Positions 42,192 through 51,377 of a DNA stretch of 64,000 bases are shown piece by piece. The position numbers and the translations under genes were made by a program. The stretch spans positions 372,001 through 436,000 of the forward strand of contig NZ_SRLQ01000004.1 in the NCBI RefSeq assembly GCF_004745805.1, given 5' to 3'. The stretch comes from Mycolicibacterium sp. CH28 (GTDB taxonomy: Bacteria > Actinomycetota > Actinomycetes > Mycobacteriales > Mycobacteriaceae). How positions within the stretch are numbered: the stretch's first letter is position 1; each line of letters begins with the position of its first letter. The notes beneath the pieces are model-generated. The model was not told the DNA's origin. It saw only the letters and a program-made list of their open reading frames with translations, and searched no databases.

Positions 42192-43547
42192 TCACGGGTC
42201 GTCGCGTCCTTTCAGGTATCGCTCGGGGTGGTGAAAGTTGTTGGTGCCGTTGCCGGGCATGGGGTGTTGGGGTGGGGGGATCCATTGGGTGGTGCCGTTG
42301 GGGAGTTTGTGGGTGGTCCAGCCGCCGGTTTCGACGAGTTGGTTGTCGTGTTGGCAGGCGAAGGTGAGGTCGTCGATGTTGGTGTTTCCGCCGTCGGCCC
42401 AGTTTTTGGTGGCGTGGTGGACGTGGCAGCCGTAGCCGGGCACGGTGCAGCCGGGTGCGGTGCAGCCGCGGTCTTTGGCGTGCAGGACGATGCGTTGGTC
42501 GGCGGTGGCGATGCGTTTGGTGCGGCCGAGCCAGAGGGTTTGGCCGGTGATGCCGTCGAACAGGGTCAGGTAGTGGTAGCTGTGGCGGGCCATCCGGATG
42601 ACGTCGGTGATGGGGATGACCGATCCTGCGGCGGTGATGCCGTGGCCGGTCTTGTCTTGGAGTTCTTGCAGGGTGGTGGAGACGATGACGGTGACGGGCA
42701 GGCCGTTGTGTTGGCCGAGTTTCGGGTCGCCCAGGGTGGAGCGCAGTATGGCGGTCAGGGCGTCGTGTTGGCGTTGTCCGAGGGTGCGGGTGTCGGCGGC
42801 GGCGTGCTCGGGTGTGGGTTCATCCTGGGTGACGGCGGTTTGGTCGGCGGGGTTGCACATGCCGGGGGCGGCGTATTTGGCGAAGAGGGCTTCGAGGTAG
42901 GCGCGTTGTTCGGGGGTGCAGGTCAGGCGGGCGTGGGTCATGCCGTCGGGGTGTTGGCGGCTCAGGGTGAAGCTGCGTTTACGGGCCCGCTCCTCGTCGG
43001 CGAACTCGCCGTCGGGGTTGATCTGTAGGGCGAGGCGGTCGGCGAGGCGGGCCAGTTGGTCGGGGCGCAGCAGCCGGGCGTGTTCAGCCAGGAACGCTTC
43101 GGCGTCGGCGCGGACGTCGGCGCTGACTGCGAGGGGGAGTTCGGCTAGGAAGCGGTGGATGACGCGGACGTGTTCGCGGTCGAGCTCGCCGGATCGCCAC
43201 GCCGCGGCGGTGGCGGGTTGGTGTGGGGCCAGTGGTTGTCCGGTCACCGTCATCCGGGCCGCTAGGGGTTCGGTGGTGCGGGCGCGGCGGCGTGCTTCGG
43301 TGGGGGTGATGCGCAGCCAGTCGGCCAGGATTTTGTGTGGGGCGCCGCCGAGTTCGCCGACATCGCGTTGGTGCAGTTCGTGGGACAGGTCGTGGCGCAG
43401 CACGTCGTGGTGGCGGGCGGCCTTCTCGCAGCGGGCGGCCAGTTCGAACACGTGCCCGGCGGGCAGGCCGGTCAGGTCCAGCTTGGCCAAGGTGGATAGT
43501 GCGGCATCGATCGCGTCGAGCGCCTCACCCACCTCAATCGCCAACAT
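42192..43547 (-). CDS. DUF222/HNH endonuclease, 13E12 repeat family
   Basis: The 451-residue protein has the N-terminal helical DUF222 region (LPAGHVFELAARCEKAARHHDVLRHDLS) and a C-terminal HNH nuclease motif (CHVHHATKNWADGG with Cys pairs DRGCTAPGC). M. tuberculosis carries many such 13E12-type genes, several linked to the SOS response. The ATG at 43547 lies in a TCGAACATGTT sequence that matches one half of the mycobacterial SOS box. It is monocistronic and convergent with the channel gene. Cellular role is uncertain. Confidence 0.88.
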   Translation of the reverse strand: MLAIEVGEALDAIDAALSTLAKLDLTGLPAGHVFELAARCEKAARHHDVLRHDLSHELHQRDVGELGGAPHKILADWLRITPTEARRRARTTEPLAARMTVTGQPLAPHQPATAAAWRSGELDREHVRVIHRFLAELPLAVSADVRADAEAFLAEHARLLRPDQLARLADRLALQINPDGEFADEERARKRSFTLSRQHPDGMTHARLTCTPEQRAYLEALFAKYAAPGMCNPADQTAVTQDEPTPEHAAADTRTLGQRQHDALTAILRSTLGDPKLGQHNGLPVTVIVSTTLQELQDKTGHGITAAGSVIPITDVIRMARHSYHYLTLFDGITGQTLWLGRTKRIATADQRIVLHAKDRGCTAPGCTVPGYGCHVHHATKNWADGGNTNIDDLTFACQHDNQLVETGGWTTHKLPNGTTQWIPPPQHPMPGNGTNNFHHPERYLKGRDDP

Positions 43548-43648
43548 GTTCGAATCATAGGAAAGACCACCGACACAATGCCGACGCAGAACCCACCCTG
43601 TGGACCAACCCGAGACTGTGGAAAACGTTCCACACCTGGGGATTACGC

Positions 43649-44104
43649 CTACCGCAGGCGCCGCGCGGCCCGGGTCTCGATCGCGTCGATGGTCAGCGCC
43701 CGCCGCGCCAGCACCCAACCAGACTCGGCTCGCAGATACTCGTCGTCGTAGCGCAGATACCACACCAGGTCGGCGATCCCGTCGGAGCGTCGGCTCCAAT
43801 GATGCGCCGTTGCCGCGATACGGCCATGCGCAACATCGGGTTTCGAGTCAGGGGAGTACACCTCGGAGCCGATGGTGTGATGGGTTCTCCCGATACTGGT
43901 CGCCGCGCCGAGCGCGTCCCGAAGGGCGGCAGGCCCGCGATGAGAGCGCACAGGGTTGAGCACGTCCGGCGGTTCCGGCAGTACCAGTTCTCCGTCGGCG
44001 GCGAACAATTCGATCACCATCTCGACGTTCCGATCGTCGACGGCAGCGGCGTACCGGTGCACCAGCTCCGACACCGCCACCCGATCGGCCAGCGAAAGGT
44101 TCAC
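43649..44104 (-). CDS. SnoaL/NTF2-like protein
   Basis: The 151-residue protein has the SnoaL-type start (LADRVAVSELVHRYAAAVDDRNVEMVIELFA) and a short cone-shaped fold with GRIAATAHHWSRR and WYLRYDDEYLR in the last third. Members are often small enzymes or carriers beside flavoproteins. GTG at 44104 overlaps the LLM gene stop as GTGA, so the two are co-expressed. Function is unassigned. Confidence 0.82.
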   Translation of the reverse strand: MNLSLADRVAVSELVHRYAAAVDDRNVEMVIELFAADGELVLPEPPDVLNPVRSHRGPAALRDALGAATSIGRTHHTIGSEVYSPDSKPDVAHGRIAATAHHWSRRSDGIADLVWYLRYDDEYLRAESGWVLARRALTIDAIETRAARRLR

Positions 44105-44982
44105 GGCCGCAAGCCGAGCCGCTGCGCACATGCCGAGAGCATGTCCTTGGCCTCCTCGAGATCGATCACCGGCGGCATCGCCAGCACCAACCGGTCGGCG
44201 CCGGCCTCGGCAAGGCGCCCGGCCCGCTCGGCGTCGATCTTGGTCACCAGATGGCCCAGCGACAGTTCGAGGGCATCCGGGTCGCGCCCGGCCCCATAAG
44301 CGGCATCCCGCATCTCGGTCACCAGCGCCGCCAGCTGCGCGCCGGCCACCCCAAGCGGCTGGAAGCCGTCGCCGAAGCGCCCAGCCCGTCTCGCCGCGGC
44401 GCGGCTGTGACCGCCGATGTGGATCGGTAAACGTTCTCCGGAAACCGGTTTCGGATAGCACATCGCGTCGTCGAAGTCGAAGAACTCACCGTGATGGCTG
44501 ACGCCGTCGGGATGGTCGGCCCACAGCGCCCGCAGCACCTGCAGCTGCTCGTCGGCGCGCCGGCCCCGCCGGTCGAAATCGGCTCCGCACGCCTGCACCT
44601 CCTCGCGCAACCACCCCACCCCGACGCACAACCGCAGCCGGCCGCCGGAGAGTACGTCGAGGGTCGCGGCCCGTTTGGCCAGCACCACCGGGTGATGGTT
44701 GGGCAGCACCAGGACTCCGGTGGCCAGTCCCAGCACGCCGGTCTGCCCCGCGAGGAACGCGAGCAGATCCAGCGGGTCCGGCACTGGGCAGTCGGGGCCG
44801 AGCTCGACCCGCCCGGACGCGTCGTAGGGGTAGACGCTGCTGTAGCGGGTCATCAGCACGGTGTGCTCGACGACCACGATCGACTCGAAACCACAGCTCT
44901 CGAGATGGCGGGCGAATGCCGCGATCCACGCCGGGTCGGCGGTGACCCCGGCCGCGACGGGGGCGACGACGGCGACCTTCAC
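44101..44982 (-). CDS. LLM-class F420-dependent oxidoreductase
   Basis: The 293-residue protein is a luciferase-like beta/alpha barrel, with LGLATGVLVLPNHHPVVLAKRAATLDVLSGGR-type text near residues 85-115, GVGWLREE and LPIHIGGHSRAAARRAGRFGDG. In mycobacteria most members use the deazaflavin F420 rather than FMN. The start at 44982 reads MKVAVVAPVAAG. It follows the Nudix gene by 10 bases and is coupled to the SnoaL-like gene. Substrate unknown. Confidence 0.9.
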   Translation of the reverse strand: MKVAVVAPVAAGVTADPAWIAAFARHLESCGFESIVVVEHTVLMTRYSSVYPYDASGRVELGPDCPVPDPLDLLAFLAGQTGVLGLATGVLVLPNHHPVVLAKRAATLDVLSGGRLRLCVGVGWLREEVQACGADFDRRGRRADEQLQVLRALWADHPDGVSHHGEFFDFDDAMCYPKPVSGERLPIHIGGHSRAAARRAGRFGDGFQPLGVAGAQLAALVTEMRDAAYGAGRDPDALELSLGHLVTKIDAERAGRLAEAGADRLVLAMPPVIDLEEAKDMLSACAQRLGLRP

Positions 44983-44991
44983 CGGCTGAGG

Positions 44992-45492
44992 CTAACCCTC
45001 CGTACCTGGATCGCCCTGGCGCAGTCCCGCCAGGTGGGGCTGGGCGAGCAGGAGATCCAGGAACACCACGTGGCCCTTCAGCAGTTTTCGGCGTGCCTGA
45101 GCCACCGAGAACCAGCCCACCCGGTCCAACTCCGGGAATTCCTGCATCCGTCCCGAACCCCTCGGCCACTCCAGGGTGAACGTGTTGCTGCGGGCTCCGG
45201 TGATGTCGAGATCGGCGGCGACCGCGAATACCGTCAGCACCTTTCCACTGGGCTGCTTGACCGGATCGAAGGCCGTCCGCGGACCCGCCGGGACAGGGCA
45301 GCCCAGCTCTTCGGCGAACTCGCGCTGCGCCGCCTCCCACGGGTCGTCGTCGGACTCGTACTCGCCCTTGGGAATCGACCAGGCGCCGTCATCCTTTCGG
45401 GCCCAGAACGGACCGCCCGGGTGGCCGATCAGAACCTCCACCACGCCGTCGGTCACCCGGTACAGCAGTACACCGGCGCTGAGCTTGGGCAT
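44992..45492 (-). CDS. Nudix hydrolase
   Basis: The 166-residue protein has a Nudix box GEYESDD...REFAEELG in which the first Glu of the consensus (G-x5-E) is replaced by Asp and the catalytic REFAEELG is intact. It resembles the DUF4916/Orf17-type proteins that have a KGEYE start to the box (IPKGEYESD). These enzymes hydrolyse nucleoside diphosphate-linked substrates. It follows malQ on the same strand by about 5 bases, and the LLM gene follows. The exact substrate is unknown. Confidence 0.87.
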   Translation of the reverse strand: MPKLSAGVLLYRVTDGVVEVLIGHPGGPFWARKDDGAWSIPKGEYESDDDPWEAAQREFAEELGCPVPAGPRTAFDPVKQPSGKVLTVFAVAADLDITGARSNTFTLEWPRGSGRMQEFPELDRVGWFSVAQARRKLLKGHVVFLDLLLAQPHLAGLRQGDPGTEG

Positions 45493-45497
45493 CGGCG

Positions 45498-47645
45498 TTA
45501 TTCGGGCCGTGGCGCGATCGCGTCGTTCAGTGCCGTTGCCAGCGCGGCGGCCCGCGAATCGGTCAGCACGTCCTCCAGCAGCAGCGGGGCGCCGTCGGGC
45601 CCGGTCAGCGGAACCCGCCAGTTCGGATACTCGTTGGTGGTGCCCGGCTGATTCTGGGTGCGCCGGTCGCCGACCGCGTCGGTCAGGGCCAGCGCCAACA
45701 GCCGTGACGGGGTGCGAGCCAGATACCGGTAGAGCCCCAGGATCACGTCGGCTTCGTCGGCGTCGGCTCCGAGCAGTCCGGCCCGGCGCAGCTCGGCCAT
45801 CCACGCCGCCTGCTCGGCGCGGTCGTCGGCCAGCTCGTCCTCGGCCGGGCGGGTAAGCAGACCAAGGGCATCACGTAGCCGGACGTGTTCGCCGACCAGA
45901 TAACCCGGCGTGGGCGGCAGGTCGTGGGTCGTCACCGAGGACAGGCACAACTCCCGCCAATGCTCGGCAGCCAGCGGCCCGCCGTGGCCGTCGCGGTCCA
46001 GTTCGAACCACAGGATGGACGTGCCGAGCACGCCGCGCGCATGCAGATAGTGGCGGACCCACGGCTCCACGGTGCCCAGATCCTCGCCGACGACGACGGC
46101 GCCGGCCCGGTAGGCCTCCAGAGCCACGATGCCGATCATCGCATCGTGGTTGTAGCGAACGTAGGTGCCCTTCGTCGGAGCGGCGCCCTGGGGGATCCAC
46201 CACAGCCGGAACAATCCGATGATGTGGTCGATACGAACCCCGCCCGCATGCCGCAGGATGGCCGCAATCAGCGCCCGAAAAGGTTGGTAGCCAAGCTCTT
46301 CGAGCTGATCTGGCCGCCAGGGCGGCTGCGACCAGTTCTGCCCGAGCTGGTTGAACTCGTCCGGTGGCGCACCGGCGGTGACACCGAGAGCCAACACATC
46401 CTGCAAGGCCCACGCGTCCGCTCCGTCGGGATGCACGCCGACGGCGAGGTCGTGCATGATTCCCAACGTCATCCCGGCGCGCACCGCCTGGGACTGCGCG
46501 GCGGCCAGCTGATCATCGAGCTGCCACTGCAGCCAGCGGTGGAAGTCGACCGCCGAGGCGTGCCGTTCGACGAAGTCGACCACTTCGGGGTCGGCCGGAT
46601 GCTGCAATGCCGCCGGCCACTCGTGCCAGTTGCCGCCGTACTTCTCGGCCAGCGCACACCAGGTGGCGAAATCGTCGAGCGCCCGCCCTTCCCGCTGCTT
46701 GTAGGCCTCGAAGGCCAGCTCGCGGCCCGCCGACCGCGGCACCCGGTAGATCATCTTGAGGGCCGAGCGTTTGGCCGCCCACACCCCATCGCGGTCGATC
46801 CCGTCGTGTTTGCGGGCCCTGGACTGGATGTCGGCGCGCAGCTTCCAGACCCGGCTGCGCTTGGGTAGGTAGCCGAACTCGGGGATGGCTTCGACCCGCA
46901 GGTACAACGGGTTGCTGAACCTCCGGCTCGTGGGCAGGTAGGGGGAGGGCTCCATCGGTTTGGTCGGCGCCGCCGCGTGCAGCGGATTGACCAGCACGTA
47001 GCCGGCGCCATAACGGGCACCGGCCCACACCGCCAGGTCGGCCAGATCGCTGAGATCGCCGATACCCCAAGAGTTTTTGGACCGCACACTGTAGAGCTGG
47101 GTGGCCATCCCCCAGACCCGACGGGCGCCGAGCCGCGGCGGCAGGCCCAGCCAGTCTGGTGTGACGATCAACGCCGTGCTGGTCTCCTCGCCGCCGGAGC
47201 TCAGGTACACCCGGTGATATCCCAGCGGCAAGTCGGCCGGCAGCATGAACGTCGCTTCGCCGACGAGCCTCCCGTCGAGTTCGAACGGCGGGGTGAAATT
47301 GTCGGCCTGGCGGATATCGGTGCGGACCATGCCGTCCTCGAGTCGCACCCACACATGGGCCGGATCGCCGTGCGTGACATGTACCCAGAACGGCGTCTCG
47401 TGGTCGGTGCGCCCGACGATGGTCGGCGGCAGGGACCGCCACCAATACCGGCGGTCGCTGTCCGACAGTGCGGCGGCGCGCCCCGCTGCGCTGTCGGCCT
47501 CGACACCCAGCCCCGCCAGCACAGCCACCAGCGTGGCCTCCTCGACGGTGATGTATCGCCCCGTCCAGTCGTGGTACTCGGTGGCCACACCGAAGCGGTG
47601 GGCGAGCTCGGCCAGCGACGGGTCCAGCTGTGTCATGGCTGCCAT
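45498..47645 (-). CDS. malQ: 4-alpha-glucanotransferase
   Basis: The 715-residue protein is the usual actinobacterial MalQ (M. tuberculosis MalQ is about 724 aa). It has an N-terminal beta domain and a GH77 barrel with IDHIIGLFRLWWIPQG, VVGEDLGTVEPWV (catalytic acid in EDLG) and TTHDLPPTPGYLVGEH near the end. It transfers glucan chains between maltodextrins and feeds glycogen metabolism. The start ATG at 47645 or 47636 are alternatives. It is divergent from the MFS gene and followed by the Nudix gene. Confidence 0.95.
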   Translation of the reverse strand: MAAMTQLDPSLAELAHRFGVATEYHDWTGRYITVEEATLVAVLAGLGVEADSAAGRAAALSDSDRRYWWRSLPPTIVGRTDHETPFWVHVTHGDPAHVWVRLEDGMVRTDIRQADNFTPPFELDGRLVGEATFMLPADLPLGYHRVYLSSGGEETSTALIVTPDWLGLPPRLGARRVWGMATQLYSVRSKNSWGIGDLSDLADLAVWAGARYGAGYVLVNPLHAAAPTKPMEPSPYLPTSRRFSNPLYLRVEAIPEFGYLPKRSRVWKLRADIQSRARKHDGIDRDGVWAAKRSALKMIYRVPRSAGRELAFEAYKQREGRALDDFATWCALAEKYGGNWHEWPAALQHPADPEVVDFVERHASAVDFHRWLQWQLDDQLAAAQSQAVRAGMTLGIMHDLAVGVHPDGADAWALQDVLALGVTAGAPPDEFNQLGQNWSQPPWRPDQLEELGYQPFRALIAAILRHAGGVRIDHIIGLFRLWWIPQGAAPTKGTYVRYNHDAMIGIVALEAYRAGAVVVGEDLGTVEPWVRHYLHARGVLGTSILWFELDRDGHGGPLAAEHWRELCLSSVTTHDLPPTPGYLVGEHVRLRDALGLLTRPAEDELADDRAEQAAWMAELRRAGLLGADADEADVILGLYRYLARTPSRLLALALTDAVGDRRTQNQPGTTNEYPNWRVPLTGPDGAPLLLEDVLTDSRAAALATALNDAIAPRPE

Positions 47646-47733
47646 CTTGCTTGGTTCCGCGCATTCGCGTGCGGTGGGGAGCCTGGGTTAGGCAACCCGC
47701 CCGACAGCCAGGGCTCGCGTAACCTGGCCCCAC

Positions 47734-48927
47734 ATGAGTGGGCAGGGGCTCGACCAGCAGAATCGGCGGGCCCGGGTTGCGACGGCCGGACTGTTCCTGA
47801 CCAACGGTGCGCTGTTCGCCAACCTGTTGCCGCGCTACCCGGAGATCAAAGCCGACCTCGGAATGTCCAATACCGCTTTCGGTTTGGCGGTGGCAGCCTT
47901 CTCGGCCGGCGCATTGCTGACCGGCCTGACCGCGGGGGCGCTGATCCGGCGGTTCCGTTCCGCGGTCGTCGCCGTCGCGGGCAGCGTGCTGATAGCGGTG
48001 TTCACGGTCGCCGCCGCCCTGGCACCCTCCGGCGCGACACTGGCGGCGGCACTGTTCTTCGCCGGTGCCGCGGATTCGGTGACCGACGTCGCGCAGAACG
48101 TGCACGGGTTGCGGATCCAACGCCACTACGGGCGGTTCATCATCAACTCGCTGCACGCCGTTTGGTCATCGGGCGCGGTATTGGGCGGGCTGATGGGAGC
48201 CGGTGCGATCTACCTCGGCATCCCCCGGGCGGTGCAGTTGTCGGCGTCCGGGGTGTTGTTCAGCGCCGTCTGCCTAATCGGCTATCGCTACCTGCTGCCC
48301 GGGCCCGACCACGGTGTCGCCGCACCACACGAGGCCACCGCCGACCTCCCGAGGGTTGGCCGCGGCATCTACCTGGCGCTGGCGGCGTTGATCGCGATCG
48401 CAATCGCCGGCGCGGTCATCGAAGACGCGGGCAGCTCCTGGGCCACCCTGTACCTGCACGACTCCCTGACCGCACCGGCTGCCGTTGCCGCGCTGGGATA
48501 TGTGGCGGTGGTCGGGTTCCAGTTCATCGGCCGGCTGCTCGGGGACCGGATGGTCGACCGGTTCGGTCAGCGGGCGGTCGCCCGGTCCGGTGGCCTGACC
48601 ATCGCGCTCGGCATGGGGATCGCACTGGCGTTCCCCAGCATCCCCGGCACCATCGCGGGCTTCGCCGCGGCCGGACTGGGCTCGGCGACCCTGGTGCCGG
48701 CCGCGATGCACGCTGCCGACGAACTACCCGGACTTCGGGCCGGTACGGGCCTGACGGTGTTGACCTGGCTGATGCGGGTCGGATTCCTGACCTCACCGAT
48801 CGTCGTAGGCGCGATCGCCGACAGCGTGTCGCTGCGGGCTGGTCTGCTGACCGTGCCAATCGCGGGACTGGCGACGGTGGTACTGGCCAGGGTGCTCACC
48901 CCACGGAACCCGACAGCTCGATCGTGA
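47734..48927 (+). CDS. MFS transporter, YbjJ/Fuc-like
   Basis: The 397-residue protein has about 12 hydrophobic segments and the MFS pattern near loops (DRMVDRFGQRAVARSGG between the two halves). It resembles the YbjJ-type efflux subgroup with its HAVWSSGAVLGGLMGAG segment. It is divergent from malQ and its 3' end overlaps the SMR gene by 32 bases, convergently. Transported compound unknown; export of a sugar or drug is likely. Confidence 0.85.
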   Translation: MSGQGLDQQNRRARVATAGLFLTNGALFANLLPRYPEIKADLGMSNTAFGLAVAAFSAGALLTGLTAGALIRRFRSAVVAVAGSVLIAVFTVAAALAPSGATLAAALFFAGAADSVTDVAQNVHGLRIQRHYGRFIINSLHAVWSSGAVLGGLMGAGAIYLGIPRAVQLSASGVLFSAVCLIGYRYLLPGPDHGVAAPHEATADLPRVGRGIYLALAALIAIAIAGAVIEDAGSSWATLYLHDSLTAPAAVAALGYVAVVGFQFIGRLLGDRMVDRFGQRAVARSGGLTIALGMGIALAFPSIPGTIAGFAAAGLGSATLVPAAMHAADELPGLRAGTGLTVLTWLMRVGFLTSPIVVGAIADSVSLRAGLLTVPIAGLATVVLARVLTPRNPTARS

Positions 48928-49222
48928 GCACCCCGGCGATGATCAGCGCGATACCGCCGATCATCATCGGCGTCAGCGGCTCGGCGAACAGCACTCGCGC
49001 GATCACCGCGACCAGGGCCACGCCGGCCGCCGACCACACGCCGTAGGCGACGCCGACCGGCATGCCCAGCGACAGCGTGATCCCCAACAGGGTGAACGCC
49101 GCGACGTAGCCGATCACGATCGGCGCGATCCAGATCTTCTTGCGGAAGCCTTCCGAGGCGCGCAGCGACATGGTGGCGAACACCTCGATGAGGATCGCCC
49201 CGGCCAGCGTCAGCCACATCAT
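48896..49222 (-). CDS. SMR-family exporter subunit (second of a pair)
   Basis: The 108-residue protein has four membrane segments and the family-defining Glu in segment 1 (GAILIEVFATMSLRAS, about residue 13), as in EmrE. It overlaps the preceding SMR gene by one base (TGATG) with GGAG ahead of the ATG. Paired SMR genes usually form heterodimers that export guanidinium or quaternary ammonium compounds. Its 3' end overlaps the MFS gene, a real overlap on opposite strands. Confidence 0.88.
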   Translation of the reverse strand: MMWLTLAGAILIEVFATMSLRASEGFRKKIWIAPIVIGYVAAFTLLGITLSLGMPVGVAYGVWSAAGVALVAVIARVLFAEPLTPMMIGGIALIIAGVLTIELSGSVG

Positions 49223-49563
49223 CAGGAGGTCTCCTCATCGGCCGGGTGGCGCGATCCGAACTCCACCATCAGTACCCCGGCGATGATGAACCCGATACCG
49301 GCGACGATCGGCGTGGTGAACGGGTCACCGAAGATCACCGCCGCCAGCACCGCCGTCGCCGCGGTCCCCAACGCGCCCCAGATCCCGTAGGCCACCCCGA
49401 CCGGCATACCGGCCCGCAGCACCATCGTGAGGAAGTAGAACGACGACACGTAGCCGACCACGACGACGACCAGCCACGCCGGATGATCCTGGGCCGCCCG
49501 CAGGGACAGGGTGCCGCTGATCTCGGTGCCGATGGCAGACAGCAGCAGTGCCCACTTCCGCAC
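49222..49563 (-). CDS. SMR-family exporter subunit (first of a pair)
   Basis: From GTG 49563, preceded by GGAGGTGG, the product is 113 residues with four membrane segments and a conserved Glu in segment 1 (SAIGTEISGTLSLRAA). It resembles the partner SMR protein encoded next. The upstream frame to 49665 is not supported. Together they probably export a small cation. No guanidine-type riboswitch is visible upstream. Confidence 0.88.
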   Translation of the reverse strand: MRKWALLLSAIGTEISGTLSLRAAQDHPAWLVVVVVGYVSSFYFLTMVLRAGMPVGVAYGIWGALGTAATAVLAAVIFGDPFTTPIVAGIGFIIAGVLMVEFGSRHPADEETS

Positions 49564-49762
49564 CCCGCCACCTCCGTCGCTGAGATCAGCCGGGCCAGAA
49601 TAGCCCGCCGTGGAGGTGTGGCCGTGCTCATACCCGACCACCCGGGGTGAGCGGATTGGTCGCAACCGGCGCGGTCACGACCGCTACCCGTCGGTAACGT
49701 GGACGAGTGGTGTCCTATTCGCCGATTTCGCGCGCCCCGGGCGGGCAGGAGCGAGGAGAACG

Positions 49763-51307
49763 ATGACAGCGGACGCAAACACCCGGCAGGTCGTGGACCG
49801 GCCCGTGGTGCAGACCGGCTACGGCCCACTCCGCGGGATCGACGACGGCCTGGTCAAGACGTGGAAGGGCATTCGCTATGCCGCCGCGCCGGTCGGGGAG
49901 CTGCGCTGGCGTGCGCCCCAGCCACCACAGCCGTGGACCGACGTCGTCGACGCCACCACGTTCGGTCCGGTCAGTCCGCAACCGCGCAGTCCCATCCCGA
50001 TGGGGTTGGGCACCCGCGCCGACGAGGACTGCCTGTTCCTCAATGTGTGGGCGCCATCGGGTGCGTCGAGTCGCGACCCGAAGCCGGTCATGGTGTGGGT
50101 GCACGGCGGGGCCTACATCTTCGGCTCGGGTAGCCAGCCGCTCTATAACGGGTCGGTGCTGGCCGGCGGGTCCGACGTCGTCGTCGTCACCATCAATTAC
50201 CGGCTCGGTGCACTGGGCTTCCTGGACTTCTCGGCGGCGGGCTTCGACAGCAATGTCGCGCTGCGCGACGTGCTGGCCGCGCTGCGCTGGGTGCGCGACA
50301 ACATCGCCGGTTTCGGCGGCGACCCGGACCGGGTGACGTTGTTCGGCGAGTCCGCCGGTGCCGGGATCGTGACCACGCTGCTGGCAGTGCCCGAGGCGGC
50401 GGGGCTGTTCTCCCGCGCCATCGCGCAGAGTTCCCCGGCCACGTCGGTCTACGACAGCAGCCGGGGTGCCTCGGTCGCCGACCTGGTGCTGCACCGGCTC
50501 GGGATGACCGCACAGGAGGCGCACCGGGCCCCGGTCGAGGCCCTCGTCGACGCCTCGGCGCACGCGTTCGACCATGTGCCGACGGCATCGCCCGGGCGGC
50601 TTGCGTTCGTGCCCACCGTCGACGGAGACCTGGTCCCGGACTATCCGGTGACGATCGCCAAGGCAGGCAAAACTCATCCGGTGCCGCTGCTGATCGGTAC
50701 CAACAAGGACGAGGCGGCCCTGTTCCGGTTTATGCGGTCACCGCTGATGCCCATCGCGCCCAAGGCAATTCGCACCATGTTCGAGGAAATCGCCGACGAC
50801 CAGCCGGGTCTGCAGATACCCACCGAGGAGCAGATCGGTTCGGCCTACCCGGCCCGGCGCGCCCGCACGCGCAGCCTCGGGGTGGCCAGCGACGTCGGCT
50901 TCCGGATGCCCACCGTGTGGTTCGCCGAGGGGCACAGCGCCGTGGCGCCGGTGTACATGTACCGATTCGATTGGGCGACACCGGTATTCAAGCTGATCCG
51001 GCTCGGCGCCGCGCACGCGACCGAGTTGATCTACGTATGGGGCAATCTGGTGTCCGGCACGCGTGATGTCACCTTCAAGCTCGGCGGACTGAAGGCCGGC
51101 GAGGCGCTGTCGCACCGGATGCGCACCCGCTGGACCAACTTCGCCGCCACCGCCGCACCGACCGGGCCCGAGGGTGAGCCGCACTGGGCTCCGTACACCA
51201 CCGACGGCCGGGCCACCCTCGTCATCGACCGGGAGGACGAACTCGTCGGCGACCTGGACCGTCACGTTCGCTTGGCCTGGGGTGATCAGGTGCTCAGCTT
51301 CCGCTGA
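49763..51307 (+). CDS. Type B carboxylesterase
   Basis: The 514-residue esterase has the nucleophile elbow GESAGAG (Ser in LFGESAG), an oxyanion loop HGGAYIFGSG and DEDCLFLNVWAP, typical of the type B carboxylesterase/lipase family. GCGAGGAG precedes the ATG at 49763. It is monocistronic, divergent from the SMR pair. It hydrolyses esters with short to medium acyl groups or aromatic esters; no more can be said. Confidence 0.93.
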   Translation: MTADANTRQVVDRPVVQTGYGPLRGIDDGLVKTWKGIRYAAAPVGELRWRAPQPPQPWTDVVDATTFGPVSPQPRSPIPMGLGTRADEDCLFLNVWAPSGASSRDPKPVMVWVHGGAYIFGSGSQPLYNGSVLAGGSDVVVVTINYRLGALGFLDFSAAGFDSNVALRDVLAALRWVRDNIAGFGGDPDRVTLFGESAGAGIVTTLLAVPEAAGLFSRAIAQSSPATSVYDSSRGASVADLVLHRLGMTAQEAHRAPVEALVDASAHAFDHVPTASPGRLAFVPTVDGDLVPDYPVTIAKAGKTHPVPLLIGTNKDEAALFRFMRSPLMPIAPKAIRTMFEEIADDQPGLQIPTEEQIGSAYPARRARTRSLGVASDVGFRMPTVWFAEGHSAVAPVYMYRFDWATPVFKLIRLGAAHATELIYVWGNLVSGTRDVTFKLGGLKAGEALSHRMRTRWTNFAATAAPTGPEGEPHWAPYTTDGRATLVIDREDELVGDLDRHVRLAWGDQVLSFR

Positions 51308-51377
51308 GCGACGTTCTTGACGCCGTGTCTAACAAGGCCGCCGCATCGGGTTACACTCGCCGGCGGGAGGTGCCAAG

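Noticed and set aside
46977..49046. 689-codon forward frame across malQ and the MFS gene
   Set aside because: It overlaps two well-supported genes in another frame and matches no family.
49564..49762. Guanidine (ykkC-type) riboswitch before the SMR pair
   Set aside because: The conserved sequence blocks of that riboswitch are not present.
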